DNA from: Dipteris shenzhenensis
Taxonomy: Eukaryota; Polypodiophyta; Polypodiopsida; Gleicheniales
Length of the DNA: 64,000 bases
Assembly: GCA_047967505.1 (NCBI GenBank)
Contig: CM106538.1
Reading direction: 5' to 3' (one strand)
Below, in pieces: positions 36,301 to 41,885 of the stretch (the first letter of the stretch is position 1; each line of letters starts with the position of its first letter). The notes below the pieces were generated by a model. It did not search any database. It worked only from the letters and a program-made list of their open reading frames with translations, and was not told where the DNA came from. Position numbers and translations under genes: made by a program.

Positions 36301-39300
36301 ACTTAGGACAGTTAGGACACTTAGTCCAATTAGGGTATTTAGGCCTAGGGTTTTGTTATGTTGGCTCTCTCTTGAGCCTCCACTCCAAGTTTTGCTGCAA
36401 TTCATTACAACATCTCGTTTTATGTCTTCTCACCTCCATTTTTGAGCTTCCATTGCTTGCCATAGCCTACAATGGTGTCAAAGCAGGTCGGGAATCCATT
36501 CCCTCAGCCATTGACAGCTTTTCCAAGCTGTTTGGCAGCCTTCTAAGCTCTCATTCATGCTGGTCTGCTTAGTTTTTGAGGTTTTCTACACGCACGGTAT
36601 CACCTGTGGCCTCCACAAGCATTTCTTTCGCGAGAACTTCACATTTTTTGTGGGAAATCAGTGTTTTGGAGTGCGTGTAGGAATCGGTACATTTAAAGCT
36701 TGCTGCAGCATTGTACATATTTGCACATGTGGACGGGGGCTGTTGCCTGCATTTAATGCTGTCCTGCCACCGTACAGACAACTTTTGTCTGCATTTAATG
36801 TTGCCTCGAGCCTGTACGGCACTATACGGACCTGCTGCTCCATGTTTTTGACCTGTACGGAAGGTGTACAGCCAGTGCACGGGGGTGCATTTATTGCTGC
36901 ATGGTCCGTTTCAGGGTTCGTGCCAATCGATTCGAAGCTTTTTCGGCCTTTCGAAGCTGCCTCAAGCTGCGTACTAGTTGTTGAAGACATTTGGAGATTG
37001 TTGAAGCGATCCAGAGGCTTCTCCTTGAGCCCATTCCTTCTCATTTGGCTTCCCTTTGCCTCGGGCTGCGAGTTTCCCTCCATTGGATCACCCTACTCTC
37101 ATTTCCAAGTGCTCTCCTCCTCATGGGAGCACTTTCTCTTGCTGGAATTCTCATTTCCAGCCCTCTGACTAGCAGCAAGGATGATTTGTTTGGGATGCTT
37201 GGGGCTGAGAACAAGCTTGATGGCACAAATTACCCCATGTGGGCATACATGATGGGGCATGTATTAGTTGTCCAAAATTTTTTGTAGTCCATTCTATGGG
37301 CTATCCATAGGCGCCACTCATTCCTTGGTATGTGCCTTATAGGCCTAGTTACATTCAGTTAGGTCAGTTGGTACAGTTAGTACATGTACCACATAGGACA
37401 GTTAGGACACTAGTCCAGTTAGGATATTTAGCCCTAGGGTTTTGTTATGTTGGCTCTCTCTTGAGCCTCCACTCTCAGTTTTGTAGTGATTCATTACAAC
37501 ATCTCGTTTTTTGTCTTCTCACCTCCATTTTTGAGCTTCCATTGCTTGCCATAGCCTACAAGTGGTTTTGGCCAGGGCTTGTGCCCTATATAAGGTGGCC
37601 ATTTGGGCCTCCATATGCATTACTTGGAGGAGCTGCTGAGGAGCAAGAAGGAGCATCAACAATAGCAGTAGTTGGGCCCAACTAGGCTGAATACTTGTAG
37701 ACTTAGCTTAACAAGAGCTGCCCACCTAGGCTGGCTTTTCGGACAGTTGAAGGTGGCTGACTGAAAACGAGTTCTCGAGCAAGGTCTCTCGTGATGGAAC
37801 TAAGGGTTTTTGTGAAAGAAGTGCTTCCTGAGGGCAAGGAAGCACGGGGGAGCTGCTCTAAAACCAATTTGTGAGAAATGGAAGCGAGGTGCAATATGAT
37901 GGAGGGACAACTCGTTGAACTGCCTGTGGTATCAAGAATCTGTGGCTTAAAGGAAGTACAATGGTGTAAAACCCTAAAATCTTAGGGTGAAACCCAAACT
38001 GGTTAGGACCCATACTAACACTGACTCAACCAACCAACTCAACGACTGCCTATGGTTTAGGGGAAAAATCTCAATGAGGAAAAAAGTGTCCTGAACCTTA
38101 TTACTTGACCAGTGTCTTAATATTTCCAACACCGAATGAGTCATACTAGTTTAGAGTAATTCGTTTGGTTAAGAAATGCTGTTGTACGTTAATAACCCTT
38201 ATGAATAGTGCGCTTAGACAATGCTTATAAAATATCCAGGCAAGTTCGAGGTAGTCTTCTTGGATGATATTCTTATCTTCAATAAGACTAATCAAGAGCA
38301 TTTGAAGCGTTTAAAGGTTGTCTTTGAATTGCTCATGCAGCATCTGTTGTATGCCAAAAAGTGTTAAGTGTGACTTCTTTTGTAAGCAAGTCAAGTACCT
38401 GGGTCATACTATTCTTGAAGAAAGAAGTTAAAGCTATTCTAGTCTGACTTCTCTAGAATAGATGTAATACTCCTTTGTCTCTTGCGCTTAAGGAAGCTGA
38501 AAAGTTTCTAACGAATCTTTTGTATTTGTAACTTAATGCAAGTAATAATGCTACGGAAGCGGTGTTGATGCAAAGTAGACGACTGGTGGCTTATAAAAGT
38601 AAGAAACTAGAACCAGCTGAGAAAAATTATTCAGCATATGAGAGAGATCTATGCTATTATCCATGCCTTGAAAACAGGGGGCAGTATTTATACTTGCTAA
38701 GTTTGAAATTCTCTTGACCTGAGTTAAATCTGAGAAAAGTTAAATTTGAAGAGGGTGAAAGAGTTTATTTGAGAGGACCTGAGTTTCTTTGAAAGCTTAA
38801 ATACTGCTGATTGCCCTAAGTTGTGTCTGAGGTATTATGGACTATTCACGATACTCTAGAGCTGCTAGCTTGCTTTACAAATCAGCCTCAACAGAAGGAT
38901 GTAGAGTGCATCCAATGTTTTATGTTAGTCATTCAAAGAAGCAACTATTTGAAGGTGATAGTTTGGTAGAAGAGGAGATTCTTGTAGAGTTGATTAGACC
39001 TCCAATTCTTCCAAATGAGCCAAAAAGCTAATAAATTCACATGCCACACAACCTTCCAAGAATACTTATTAAATTGGAAATATGGTGCGGAAGAGAATAC
39101 TACTTTGACAAGTGTAAACAAACTTAGAAGGCGGTTTCCTAATATTGCTTCTGGGGACGTCAACAATTCTCAAGGCGGAGGAAATGCTACCTTGGGTTAG
39201 GGAAACTAGGTGACTAGACTGTGGTCATTTGGTAGTGGGGATGGAGTGACCCTAGGGGATAGTAGTGTTTAGTTTGGACAGTTAGTACTAACTAGGTGCC

Positions 39301-41349
39301 CTAAGTATATTAGAAGTCCTAAGCATACTAGGACTCAAGTAGTAATTGACCACTGGGCATGGCGGTGGCAGAGGGTGCCTCTAAACATTGCTAGTAGAGT
39401 GCACATTCAAGGAGAACTACCATGGGTGGGAGGTGAATATGAGTCTCCAGTCATCTGTCATTGAGCTTGACGCTTCTCCCAGTATGGATGCGGCACTACT
39501 CTTCAATGTATGCTATCTATTTCAGTGTTGTTCGTAGCATTCAGTAGTGATCTCTGTAGTAGGTCAGCTCCCCTGTGAAGCTCGTTCAGTTTTTTCAGGG
39601 CATCCCCAGGATTGGATACATGATTCTTCAGAGTGCCCTTCACAATTAACCCAGAAATCAGCCTTATTGGATAGATCAACACCTCTCTGAGCAGCAGTGT
39701 AAACCCCACTTGCATCATGATAGATGGTTTCTTAGCACAACAGCATTGCTAATATAACTGGCTACATAGGATGGGTATCTTGAAGGCAGAGAGTAAAAGC
39801 CAGTGTCAGGGCTTGTGCTCAGCGTAATACTGTTAGCGATGTAAGTTACATGGGGTTGTGCTTCATGGGAACTTGCCTTTGGGCAGTCCCTACTCTACGA
39901 AGCCGAGTCAACTCTGTGGACTTTCTGTAGCCCAGTTTTCAACAGTAGTGACATCGTTGTGTTACCTCTCCCACCTGATATATCTTTGTGAATTTTGTCT
40001 TTTTCCTCCAGTTACATGGGGTGGTGCTTCATGGGAACTTTCCTTTGGGCAGCCCTTACTCTATGAGGCCGAGTCAGCTTAGTGGACTTTCTGTTGCGCA
40101 GTTTCCAACAGCAGTGACAGCCTTGTGTTGGCTCTTCCCACCCGTAATTTTCCTTTCTTTTTCCTCACATTTGGATTAATTTTCTCCTTGACCACCTCAC
40201 ATGATGCATTTGATATGAGATTGGGAATTGTTTATGCTAGCTGTCTGACCCTTTGTACTCTACTTTCTTGACATGTAATATATTCTGTCAAGGACAGGTG
40301 TTACCTTCTTCTTTTGTGTATGTTGGCTGGTAGTGATAGATACTATTTCTGCTTTTCGACATATGTTGGCTGTTGGTATGCGCATTTTGGCTTATTTCAT
40401 TGCAACTATTCTCCCAATCGTAGAATGTTAGTGTTGAGAAATTGTGCCAATGCTTTTATAGGTAATAGGATCGGAGCATGCTTATGTTGAGCAACATTCT
40501 GTGCTTTGAGCTGGCTTGAAGCCAGTGAGGCAGGAGTTTTGAGGGCTATTTTCTGATTCAATGTGACACTCCGGGATTGGTATAATGTGCACAGCATCCT
40601 AAACCTTTTTTAACATGCCTGTATATTGAGAAGAAGACAATTTATGCCTTGGAGCTCGTTTAAGGTAGCAGGTCAACCAGGCCCATAATATTGCACTTAG
40701 TCCATCACACTGCCCAGTTTAGTGTACTTTAGAGCAGCTCACCCTTTGAAGCTTGGAGTTGTCCAATACTAGCCAATTTATACTATATATAGGGGGCATT
40801 GGCAGTAAGGCTGTATATGCAGATCTGTGAAACGATCAAGTAGGTAGTGATGAGGTTAAAAGGCCTGATGGTTAAGTAGAGCTAGTTTAATCCTTAACAT
40901 GAAAATCGGCTCGCATTCCATCCAAGGCCTGAATGGATTACTTTCTGATACGTATTTCTCACCTTCTGTAAGATATTATTATGGACATGAATAGTTATAG
41001 GTGGTGAACATCTGACAGTTTTTGGTAGATTATGCTGGAGTTTCCTAGTTAAGAATGTAAAAGATGCACAATTTAGAGAGAGAGTATCAATAACTGTAAT
41101 GTGAGAAGCTACTCAATATCTACAGTTCTTTTGTGTGGGGGATTTGCATGAAGTATGATATGTAGGTAAGATAGATTCCGTAACCCTTAAGTGCTTTCTT
41201 GCAGACATAACACTCACCATTTCTTGAACTTTTTTGGAGCAATAAGAGATGCGATCGCTGGTGGTTACTTCACAAAATTCAGGGCTTGGTTTGTGAGTCA
41301 AAGGCGAGAATTGAATGAAGTATTTATTGCCTTATGGGATAAGAGGTAG
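6169..41349 (+). CDS. QTRT2: Queuine tRNA-ribosyltransferase accessory subunit 2, C-terminal half (7 exons)
   Basis: Seven exons join in frame to 226 residues plus a TAG stop. The family partners the catalytic QTRT1 to exchange guanine for queuine at the wobble position of GUN-anticodon tRNAs. Visible features in order are VEERRRSAQETSKR (exon 1), GFGLGE (exon 2), SLPDEKLRHVSGLGMPEEVLQAV (split over exons 2-4), GIDLFDSTYPHVLTMGG (exons 4-5) and the zinc ligands C-x-C-x2-C (codons at 33148, 33154, 33163). The His ligand comes 25 residues later (41206). The PTR motif next to the catalytic Asp in active TGT enzymes is replaced here, as expected for the non-catalytic subunit. All introns are GT-AG. 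Intron lengths are 25,630, 141, 248, 90, 426 and 7,965 bp. The frame is intact. The N-terminal half, roughly 170-190 residues in relatives, was not found. Confidence 0.93.
6600..7460 (+). repeat. LTR-like block with TATA box and repeated GCCACATGGGCAGC motif
   Basis: Within the giant intron. The inverted or direct motif GCTGCCACATGGGCAGC and close variants recur at about 6649-6795. A TATA-like CTCTATATAGAGG lies at about 7042, followed by G/C-rich transcribed-leader-like sequence. A related motif (GCTGCCATGTGGGCAGC) occurs in the LTR-like block near 35860. The layout suits a solo LTR in plus orientation, but the ends are not defined. Confidence 0.4.
7461..7860. other. Intron sequence, nothing recognised
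   Basis: Unremarkable AT-rich sequence with an A-run at about 7500. Confidence 0.4.
7861..8640 (+). repeat. LTR-like block with GATGTGGCA repeats
   Basis: It opens with GGCCCCCATATGAGGAGAAG (about 7869), the same landmark found near the start of the copia LTR at 62773. From about 7960 to 8230 the motif GATGTGGCA and its complement (GCCACAT) recur in irregular spacing. The family and ends are uncertain. Confidence 0.4.
8641..9021. other. Intron sequence with a short internal duplication
   Basis: The phrase around CATGAAGTTACT...TTGAGTG...TTCAAGTAAC...CCTATACT occurs twice (about 8874-8931 and 8951-8995). No gene was seen. Confidence 0.5.
9022..9046. repeat. (GAAA)n microsatellite at LINE 3' end
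   Basis: About six tandem GAAA units form the 3' tail of the minus-strand LINE. Confidence 0.95.
10430..10780. other. Unassigned part of the minus-strand LINE
   Basis: It lies between the reverse-transcriptase remnant and the C-terminal region. No motif is readable in any frame. Confidence 0.4.
12350..14037 (+). mobile_element. L1-type LINE, left part (split by the Tat element)
   Basis: A polypyrimidine leader (12355-12590, containing a repeated CAAGTTGTTCAGCCTCCC) is followed by a decayed ORF1 and the start of ORF2 at 13339, which opens MSWTIVSWNVHGFHNR as in AP-endonuclease domains. After about 100 bases the homology jumps to the C-terminal region: LREVQWDLGEWFWPL and then WTRLWSSLHPRKISCFFWLA. 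These match the minus-strand L1 at about 24.9 kb and 24.65 kb. Most of the endonuclease and the whole reverse transcriptase are therefore deleted. The element resumes at 23086 after the inserted Ty3/gypsy. Confidence 0.75.
12355..12590 (+). repeat. Pyrimidine-rich 5' leader of the L1 element
   Basis: Almost pure C/T with internal repeats. The minus-strand L1 has an equivalent purine-rich (plus-strand view) leader at 30170-30560. Long arginine- or proline-rich frames here are compositional artefacts. Confidence 0.7.
14038..15780 (+). repeat. 5' LTR of the Tat element
   Basis: Starts TGATAGGACAAAACC and ends CTTACCA. It aligns along its whole length with 21425-23085. Compared with that copy it has 99 extra bases (14675-14773) flanked by GGG. 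Confidence 0.92.
15785..15812 (+). other. Primer-binding site of the Tat element
   Basis: TGGCGATCCTACTGGGGATA (at about 15789), just inside the 5' LTR, resembles the TGGCGAC-x-CTGGGGA primer-binding sites common in Tat/Athila-type plant elements rather than the initiator-Met type. The tRNA identity was not determined. Confidence 0.65.
15813..16185 (+). other. Leader between primer-binding site and gag
   Basis: Untranslated leader by position. No intact frame of note. Confidence 0.6.
16186..17037 (+). pseudogene. gag: gag of the Tat element (stops before and after zinc knuckle)
   Basis: The frame opens MAHEFPRFHGLPNEDPERFL and includes WLQTFSARM, LDRFMCVRDPDGIWRELCLL and VDEYVGKF, a typical retrotransposon gag core. 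It breaks at TGA 16966-16968. Twenty residues further in the same frame is a zinc knuckle, CFNCGEWGHYIG, in which the last Cys position is lost next to a second TGA (17035-17037). Two further in-frame stops follow before the protease region. Gag would form the virus-like particle and bind RNA; this copy could not make the full product. Confidence 0.88.
17062..18249 (+). pseudogene. pol: Protease and linker region of the Tat polyprotein
   Basis: A 395-codon open stretch in the same frame as gag. The N-terminal half is basic (KKKGKGKAVTFG, KKKSRKPRRKYRTAD). The aspartic protease follows, with YIDGGAQICVIT at the active site (Asp codon 17557-17559) and LGAYPLILGRPWLRKVG as the second conserved strand. 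DGG in place of DTG/DSG is, as I recall, common in plant Tat elements, so I do not count it as damage. An acidic Ser/Glu-rich linker follows. The frame ends at 18249, just before the reverse transcriptase, where the reading frame shifts. Confidence 0.85.
18321..21209 (+). pseudogene. pol: Reverse transcriptase, dual RNase H and integrase of the Tat element
   Basis: 962 codons. Reverse transcriptase comes first (GVDKWRICVDYKPLN, HYPLPFLDDILD, MPFGVTNGPSHYQ). Its catalytic motif reads RFIDGICVY, with the second Asp replaced by Gly (codon 18741-18743). The usual RNase H follows near residues 270-350 (GAILLQQGEGSRY), then a second RNase H near 430-560 (VLHFDGSYKK, SSNNEAEYAALFEGL, IKGDALLVV). The integrase has a HHCC finger (NHEGVCGGHF ... 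CRSCLQC), FEKWGIDAIGPL, LSDRGPGF and NGMNEKFNG (catalytic D, D, E). The last 30 residues are out of frame. Integrase core residues look intact, but the Asp-to-Gly change should abolish reverse transcription. Confidence 0.92.
21120..21396 (+). pseudogene. pol: Integrase C-terminal tail of the Tat element in a shifted frame
   Basis: A second frame beginning near 21120 reads TKWDGPFRVTKKFKNGSYQL and EDLDGEQHKNRVNGFTLKKY. This is the conserved end of plant gypsy integrases, so a frameshift occurred at about 21115-21145. It stops at 21394-21396. Confidence 0.85.
21409..21424 (+). other. Polypurine tract
   Basis: The purine-rich GGGGATGGGAAAAA run lies directly before the 3' LTR start. Confidence 0.75.
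21425..23085 (+). repeat. 3' LTR of the Tat element
   Basis: Full-length counterpart of the 5' LTR. It lacks the 99-base segment and carries a tandem 14-base duplication (GTGTGTGATCAAGC) near 21660-21690. Confidence 0.92.
23086..23636 (+). mobile_element. L1-type LINE, right part (3' end)
   Basis: Continuation of the element at 12350-14037. One frame reads SVWEVVANITAWNSWVARCS and AIWQDIIYTLCSTWE, matching the C-terminal region of the minus-strand L1 (HPVWEIIGSIVGWHIWTSRC; LADIWSTIIHTL). The 3' untranslated part ends in TTAATAGAAGGTTTCTTTCT then TTGCAAAAAGAA, a usual LINE terminus. Confidence 0.78.
23637..23830. other. Intron sequence between two L1 insertions; target site of the second
   Basis: CTTCATGATATACT at 23817-23830 is one copy of the target duplication of the minus-strand L1. 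Confidence 0.6.
24040..28351 (-). pseudogene. L1 ORF2: endonuclease and reverse transcriptase, broken
   Basis: Begins at 28351 with MSIRIISWNVNKFHSSG. The endonuclease continues past a TAG at 28148-28150 and shows LLLQEHKLS, WIVGGDFNNLE and LSDHAPVILVLD. After further stops the reverse transcriptase spans about 27080-25260: LICLIPKGGDRQEIRQWRPI, DTQTGFVQDRSILDNIFTF, LLLDFEKAYDRVDW, SVRQGCPLAPYLF, then in another frame QYAADDTTLYVQDD (catalytic Asp pair near 26195). The C-terminal part includes HPRKISYFLWMVVHKGLPMG and CQMCFQEKESLKHCLWSC, the zinc-type region. ORF2 would nick target DNA and copy L1 RNA; at least five disruptions make it a pseudogene. Confidence 0.88.
28717..30160 (-). pseudogene. 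L1 ORF1 (DUF4283-like domain and CCHC knuckle), broken
   Basis: From about 30130 down to 29656 the frame reads ITLTEHQVSLVKQAANDFSQ, VIGYAPSRADIRDWLH, WLKLSSAQAASDMVR and FRIPRHPVTLIFPGL. This is the DUF4283-like RNA-binding region of plant L1 ORF1. After a frameshift near 29650-29620 a zinc knuckle follows, CLRCHGFGHQARSC (C-x2-C-x4-H-x4-C). A low-complexity Pro/Ser segment precedes a final piece at 29127-28717 ending in a stop. ORF1 would coat L1 RNA. The upstream Pro/Arg-rich extension in the leader is probably not translated. Confidence 0.82.
30170..30560 (-). repeat. Low-complexity C-rich 5' leader of the minus-strand L1
   Basis: On the plus strand this is nearly all G and A, with a recurring GGCAGCGCGGCGCGA-like phrase every 60-80 bases. 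It is the counterpart of the pyrimidine-rich leader of the plus-strand L1 at 12355-12590. Confidence 0.75.
31481..31536 (-). repeat. Truncated LINE 3' end
   Basis: GGTGAAATCCATTTGTT and TATTACAAAGAA-x-AGTCCCA recur at 42597-42652 in the same orientation, where they form the 3' end of an L1 fragment. Only about 55 bases remain here. Confidence 0.65.
31536..31564. repeat. Alternating (GC)n(AC)n tract
   Basis: 29 bases of strictly alternating pyrimidine and purine. Confidence 0.9.
31896..31966 (+). CDS. QTRT2: QTRT2 exon 2
   Basis: 71 nt between acceptor ATTGCAG and donor GTATTT. It completes the split Gly codon and reads FSLCGFGLGESAEERGALLE followed by AVI. The GFGLGE segment is typical of plant and animal QTRT2. 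The upstream intron is the 25.6 kb transposon-filled one. Confidence 0.9.
32108..32159 (+). CDS. QTRT2: QTRT2 exon 3
   Basis: 52 nt between acceptor TTCTAG and donor GTTATA. It starts in phase 0 (VSLPDEKLRHVSGLGMP) and leaves one base. The LP-x-x-KxRxxxGLGxPEE pattern is a family signature. Confidence 0.92.
32303..32353. repeat. (CATA)n and (GT)n microsatellite in QTRT2 intron
   Basis: Tandem ACAT units are followed by a GT run in the 248-bp intron before exon 4. Confidence 0.9.
32408..32456 (+). CDS. QTRT2: QTRT2 exon 4
   Basis: 49 nt between acceptor ATGGCAG and donor GTATCC. It reads EEVLQAVSAGIDLFDS plus two bases of Thr. An alternative upstream GT (in GATAGTACGT) would break the frame with the next exon, so the GTATCC donor is preferred. 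Confidence 0.92.
32547..32693 (+). CDS. QTRT2: QTRT2 exon 5
   Basis: 147 nt between acceptor ATAGCAG and donor GTGCAG. It encodes YPHVLTMGGLAMVFPFSMEE through to KINLRAVIY plus two bases of Arg. The KINLR segment leads into the zinc-binding part in relatives. Confidence 0.93.
33120..33239 (+). CDS. QTRT2: QTRT2 exon 6 (zinc-binding cysteines)
   Basis: 120 nt between acceptor TTGGCAG and donor GTAAGT. It carries KCQCYTCMNHTKAYLNHLLN and then THEMLAQTLLD. The three Cys codons at 33148, 33154 and 33163 form the C-x-C-x2-C half of the TGT-family zinc site. Confidence 0.95.
33280..33339. repeat. (GT)n and (GA)n microsatellite
   Basis: A GT run (33280-33296) is followed by a 40-base GA run (33300-33339). 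It is the 3' tail of a LINE fragment and lies 40 bases after QTRT2 exon 6. Confidence 0.95.
33300..33440 (-). mobile_element. 3' fragment of the APE-type LINE
   Basis: After the repeat tail, the sequence TTATTAAAAGTCTTTGGAAG and then ACCAAAGGGTGTATGAGACT matches the 3' end of the LINE at 9047-9095 (TTTATTAAAGTCTTCAGAAG, then ACCGATGGGTCTATGAGACT). Both copies are in minus orientation with a simple-repeat tail. This copy keeps only the last 100-140 bases. Confidence 0.75.
33441..33838 (-). other. Leader-like sequence downstream of a small copia LTR
   Basis: On the minus strand this follows the primer-binding-like site and resembles the leader of the element at 36473-37150 (the phrases AAAGCTGTTTGGCAGCC and TGTACGG...CCGTACA occur in both). 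It has no coding content. Confidence 0.5.
33853..34080 (-). repeat. Small copia-type LTR, copy C
   Basis: A 228-base minus-strand LTR (TGTATAGG ... AGCCTACA) aligns with the plus-strand copies at 36188 and 37283. It is followed on the minus strand by GTGGTATTAGAGCAGG, a degenerate initiator-Met primer-binding site, so it looks like a 5' LTR. It abuts a gag fragment on its other side, so LTRs and interiors appear joined in tandem. Confidence 0.82.
34081..34404 (-). pseudogene. gag: Copia gag fragment (C-terminal part)
   Basis: On the minus strand one reads WDPEVHNLVFDCSFILPHMR, then SKNAWHTLKAMY and EQLLNIDEVIPKAHLISTTL, interrupted by stops. This is the UBN2-type gag of plant copia elements. 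It is the continuation of the N-terminal piece near 35240-35400, from which an insertion separates it. Confidence 0.75.
34405..35238 (-). repeat. Insertion inside the copia gag, probable solo LTR
   Basis: About 830 bases split the gag. The segment runs TGTAG to ATCA on the plus strand and on the minus strand has a TATA-like CCCTATTTAAGTCC (about 34855) followed by a leader-like region, as in LTR promoters. It contains a near-duplicate pair (AATTACTAAAATG-x-ATGCGATG) at about 34467 and 34516. No exact target duplication was found. Confidence 0.4.
35239..35644 (-). pseudogene. gag: Copia gag fragment (N-terminal part)
   Basis: An open frame on the minus strand ends with NDVLGVLVQEDKLDGSNYFL and WSFTIKNLLVSRDFMIV, the conserved KLDGxNY-x-W start of copia gag. 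The upstream residues (LLSFSSFWSIFCPQKFG and so on) are probably leader read through. Confidence 0.75.
35783..36187 (+). repeat. LTR-like fragment
   Basis: GGTCACCTCCCCACCTGTGA (35783) and the following CCCCAAATGAGGAG match the region around 2430-2470 read on the minus strand. A GCTGCCATGTGGGCAGC motif near 35860 recalls the block at 6649-6795. It ends where the small copia LTR begins. Confidence 0.4.
36188..36471 (+). repeat. Small copia-type LTR, copy A (5')
   Basis: TGTGGTG ... AGCCTACA, followed at 36473 by the primer-binding-like site. Confidence 0.85.
37130..37282 (+). pseudogene. gag: Truncated copia gag start
   Basis: Reads DDLFGMLGAENKLDGTNYPM and WAYMMGHVLVVQNFL, then runs straight into the 3' LTR. 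This corresponds to the N-terminal 30-40 residues of copia gag. Confidence 0.78.
37283..37560 (+). repeat. Small copia-type LTR, copy B (3')
   Basis: TGTAGTCC ... AGCCTACA. Aligns over its full length with copy A, with scattered differences. Confidence 0.85.
37561..38215 (+). repeat. Probable LTR fragment and leader of the chromovirus remnant
   Basis: It has a TATA-like GCCCTATATAAGG (about 37583) and a degenerate primer-binding site TGGTATCAAGAATC at 37927, and is followed by gypsy pol sequence in the same orientation. No second LTR copy was identified with confidence. Confidence 0.4.
38216..39195 (+). mobile_element. Decayed chromovirus (Ty3/gypsy) pol remnant
   Basis: Fragments in order: reverse transcriptase (VVFLDDILIFNKTNQEHLKR with the Asp pair intact, then LLYAKKC), RNase H (SRRLVAYKSKKLEPAEKNYS), the end of integrase (GCRVHPMFYVSHSKKQL, 38860-38960) and a chromodomain-like end (EYLLNWKYGAEENTTLTSVN, LRRRFPN, 39055-39150). 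Large pieces, including most of integrase, are deleted, and frames change often. The chromodomain tail places it among chromoviruses. It lies in the last intron of QTRT2. Confidence 0.78.
39196..39840. other. Intron sequence; left part may be 3' LTR of the chromovirus remnant
   Basis: It directly follows the chromodomain-like end. No second LTR copy was found to confirm. Confidence 0.35.
39846..40165. repeat. Tandem duplication of about 160 bp in the last QTRT2 intron
   Basis: GTTACATGGGG-x-TG-x-GCTTCATGGGAACTT... starts at 39846 and again at 40010, followed by matching GAAGCC/GAGGCCGAGTCA-x-CT and TGGACTTTCTGT segments. The copies have diverged moderately. Confidence 0.85.
40170..41204. other. 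Rest of the last QTRT2 intron
   Basis: No repeat family or gene recognised. It ends in a CTTTCTTGCAG acceptor. Confidence 0.5.
41205..41349 (+). CDS. QTRT2: QTRT2 terminal exon
   Basis: 145 nt after acceptor CTTGCAG, ending with TAG at 41347-41349. It completes Ile, then encodes HNTHHFLNFFGAIRDAIAGG and a basic C-terminal tail. The first His is exactly 25 residues after the last zinc Cys of exon 6, as the family requires, which supports joining the exons across 8 kb. AT-rich sequence near 41421-41480 (ATTAAAA, AATATAAA) could hold the poly(A) signal. Confidence 0.93.
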
Positions 41350-41504
41350 GAGTTATGGTCACGTTGGGATCCCTTGCAGCAGAGTCTTGGTATTGTTAAG
41401 GGCTTTCCAAGGAACAAGACATTAAAATACTGGGAGATCAAGTCTTGTTCCATGAAAGATTGTACTGGTAATATAAATCTTGGAAAATTTTATTAGCACT
41501 TCAT

Positions 41505-41714
41505 TCAAAGATCTTTACATGTATGCTCTCTCTCTCTCTCTCTCTCTCTCGCGCCCTGCCCCCCCCCCCCCCCCCCCCCCCTCTGTGCATGAACAAGCAC
41601 GCAGCTGCAGCTGCAGCCAAACTTGTGAACAAACCCATAATGTCTCAATTGCATAAAGGTTATGGCCCTATTGCATAGCCTCCTAGTCGATACACTTGGG
41701 GGATCTTTAGATGT

Positions 41715-41762
<48 letters not shown>

Positions 41763-41885
41763 TGCACAAACAAGCACCCAGTTGCATTCAAAACTTTGTG
41801 GAAAATCCCATAATCCCTTGATTACATAATTGTGATGACCCTTAGCATATCCTCCCCCTAGGGGATTCACTTGTACCATAGGGAC
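41505..41885. repeat. Tandem duplication with (CT)n runs and a 23-base C run
   Basis: Two copies (about 41508-41700 and 41701-41885) each read GATCTTTA-x-ATGT...CTCT repeats...TGTGCA-x-AACAAGCAC, then CCCATAAT, TTG-x-TTACATAA or TGCATAA, and a GTACCA or GATACACTTG end. The first has poly-C at 41559-41581 and the second a 48-base CT run (41720-41758). Confidence 0.88.

Larger units (their letters stand above)
36188..37560 (+). mobile_element. Miniature copia-type element (LTR, leader, gag start, LTR)
   Basis: Two direct LTRs of 284 and 278 bases flank an interior of about 810 bases. The interior has a degenerate primer-binding site (TGGTGTCAAAGC at 36473), a leader and only the first about 35 codons of gag. 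It has no pol, so it is either an internal-deletion derivative or a non-autonomous element. No clear target duplication is seen. Confidence 0.8.
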
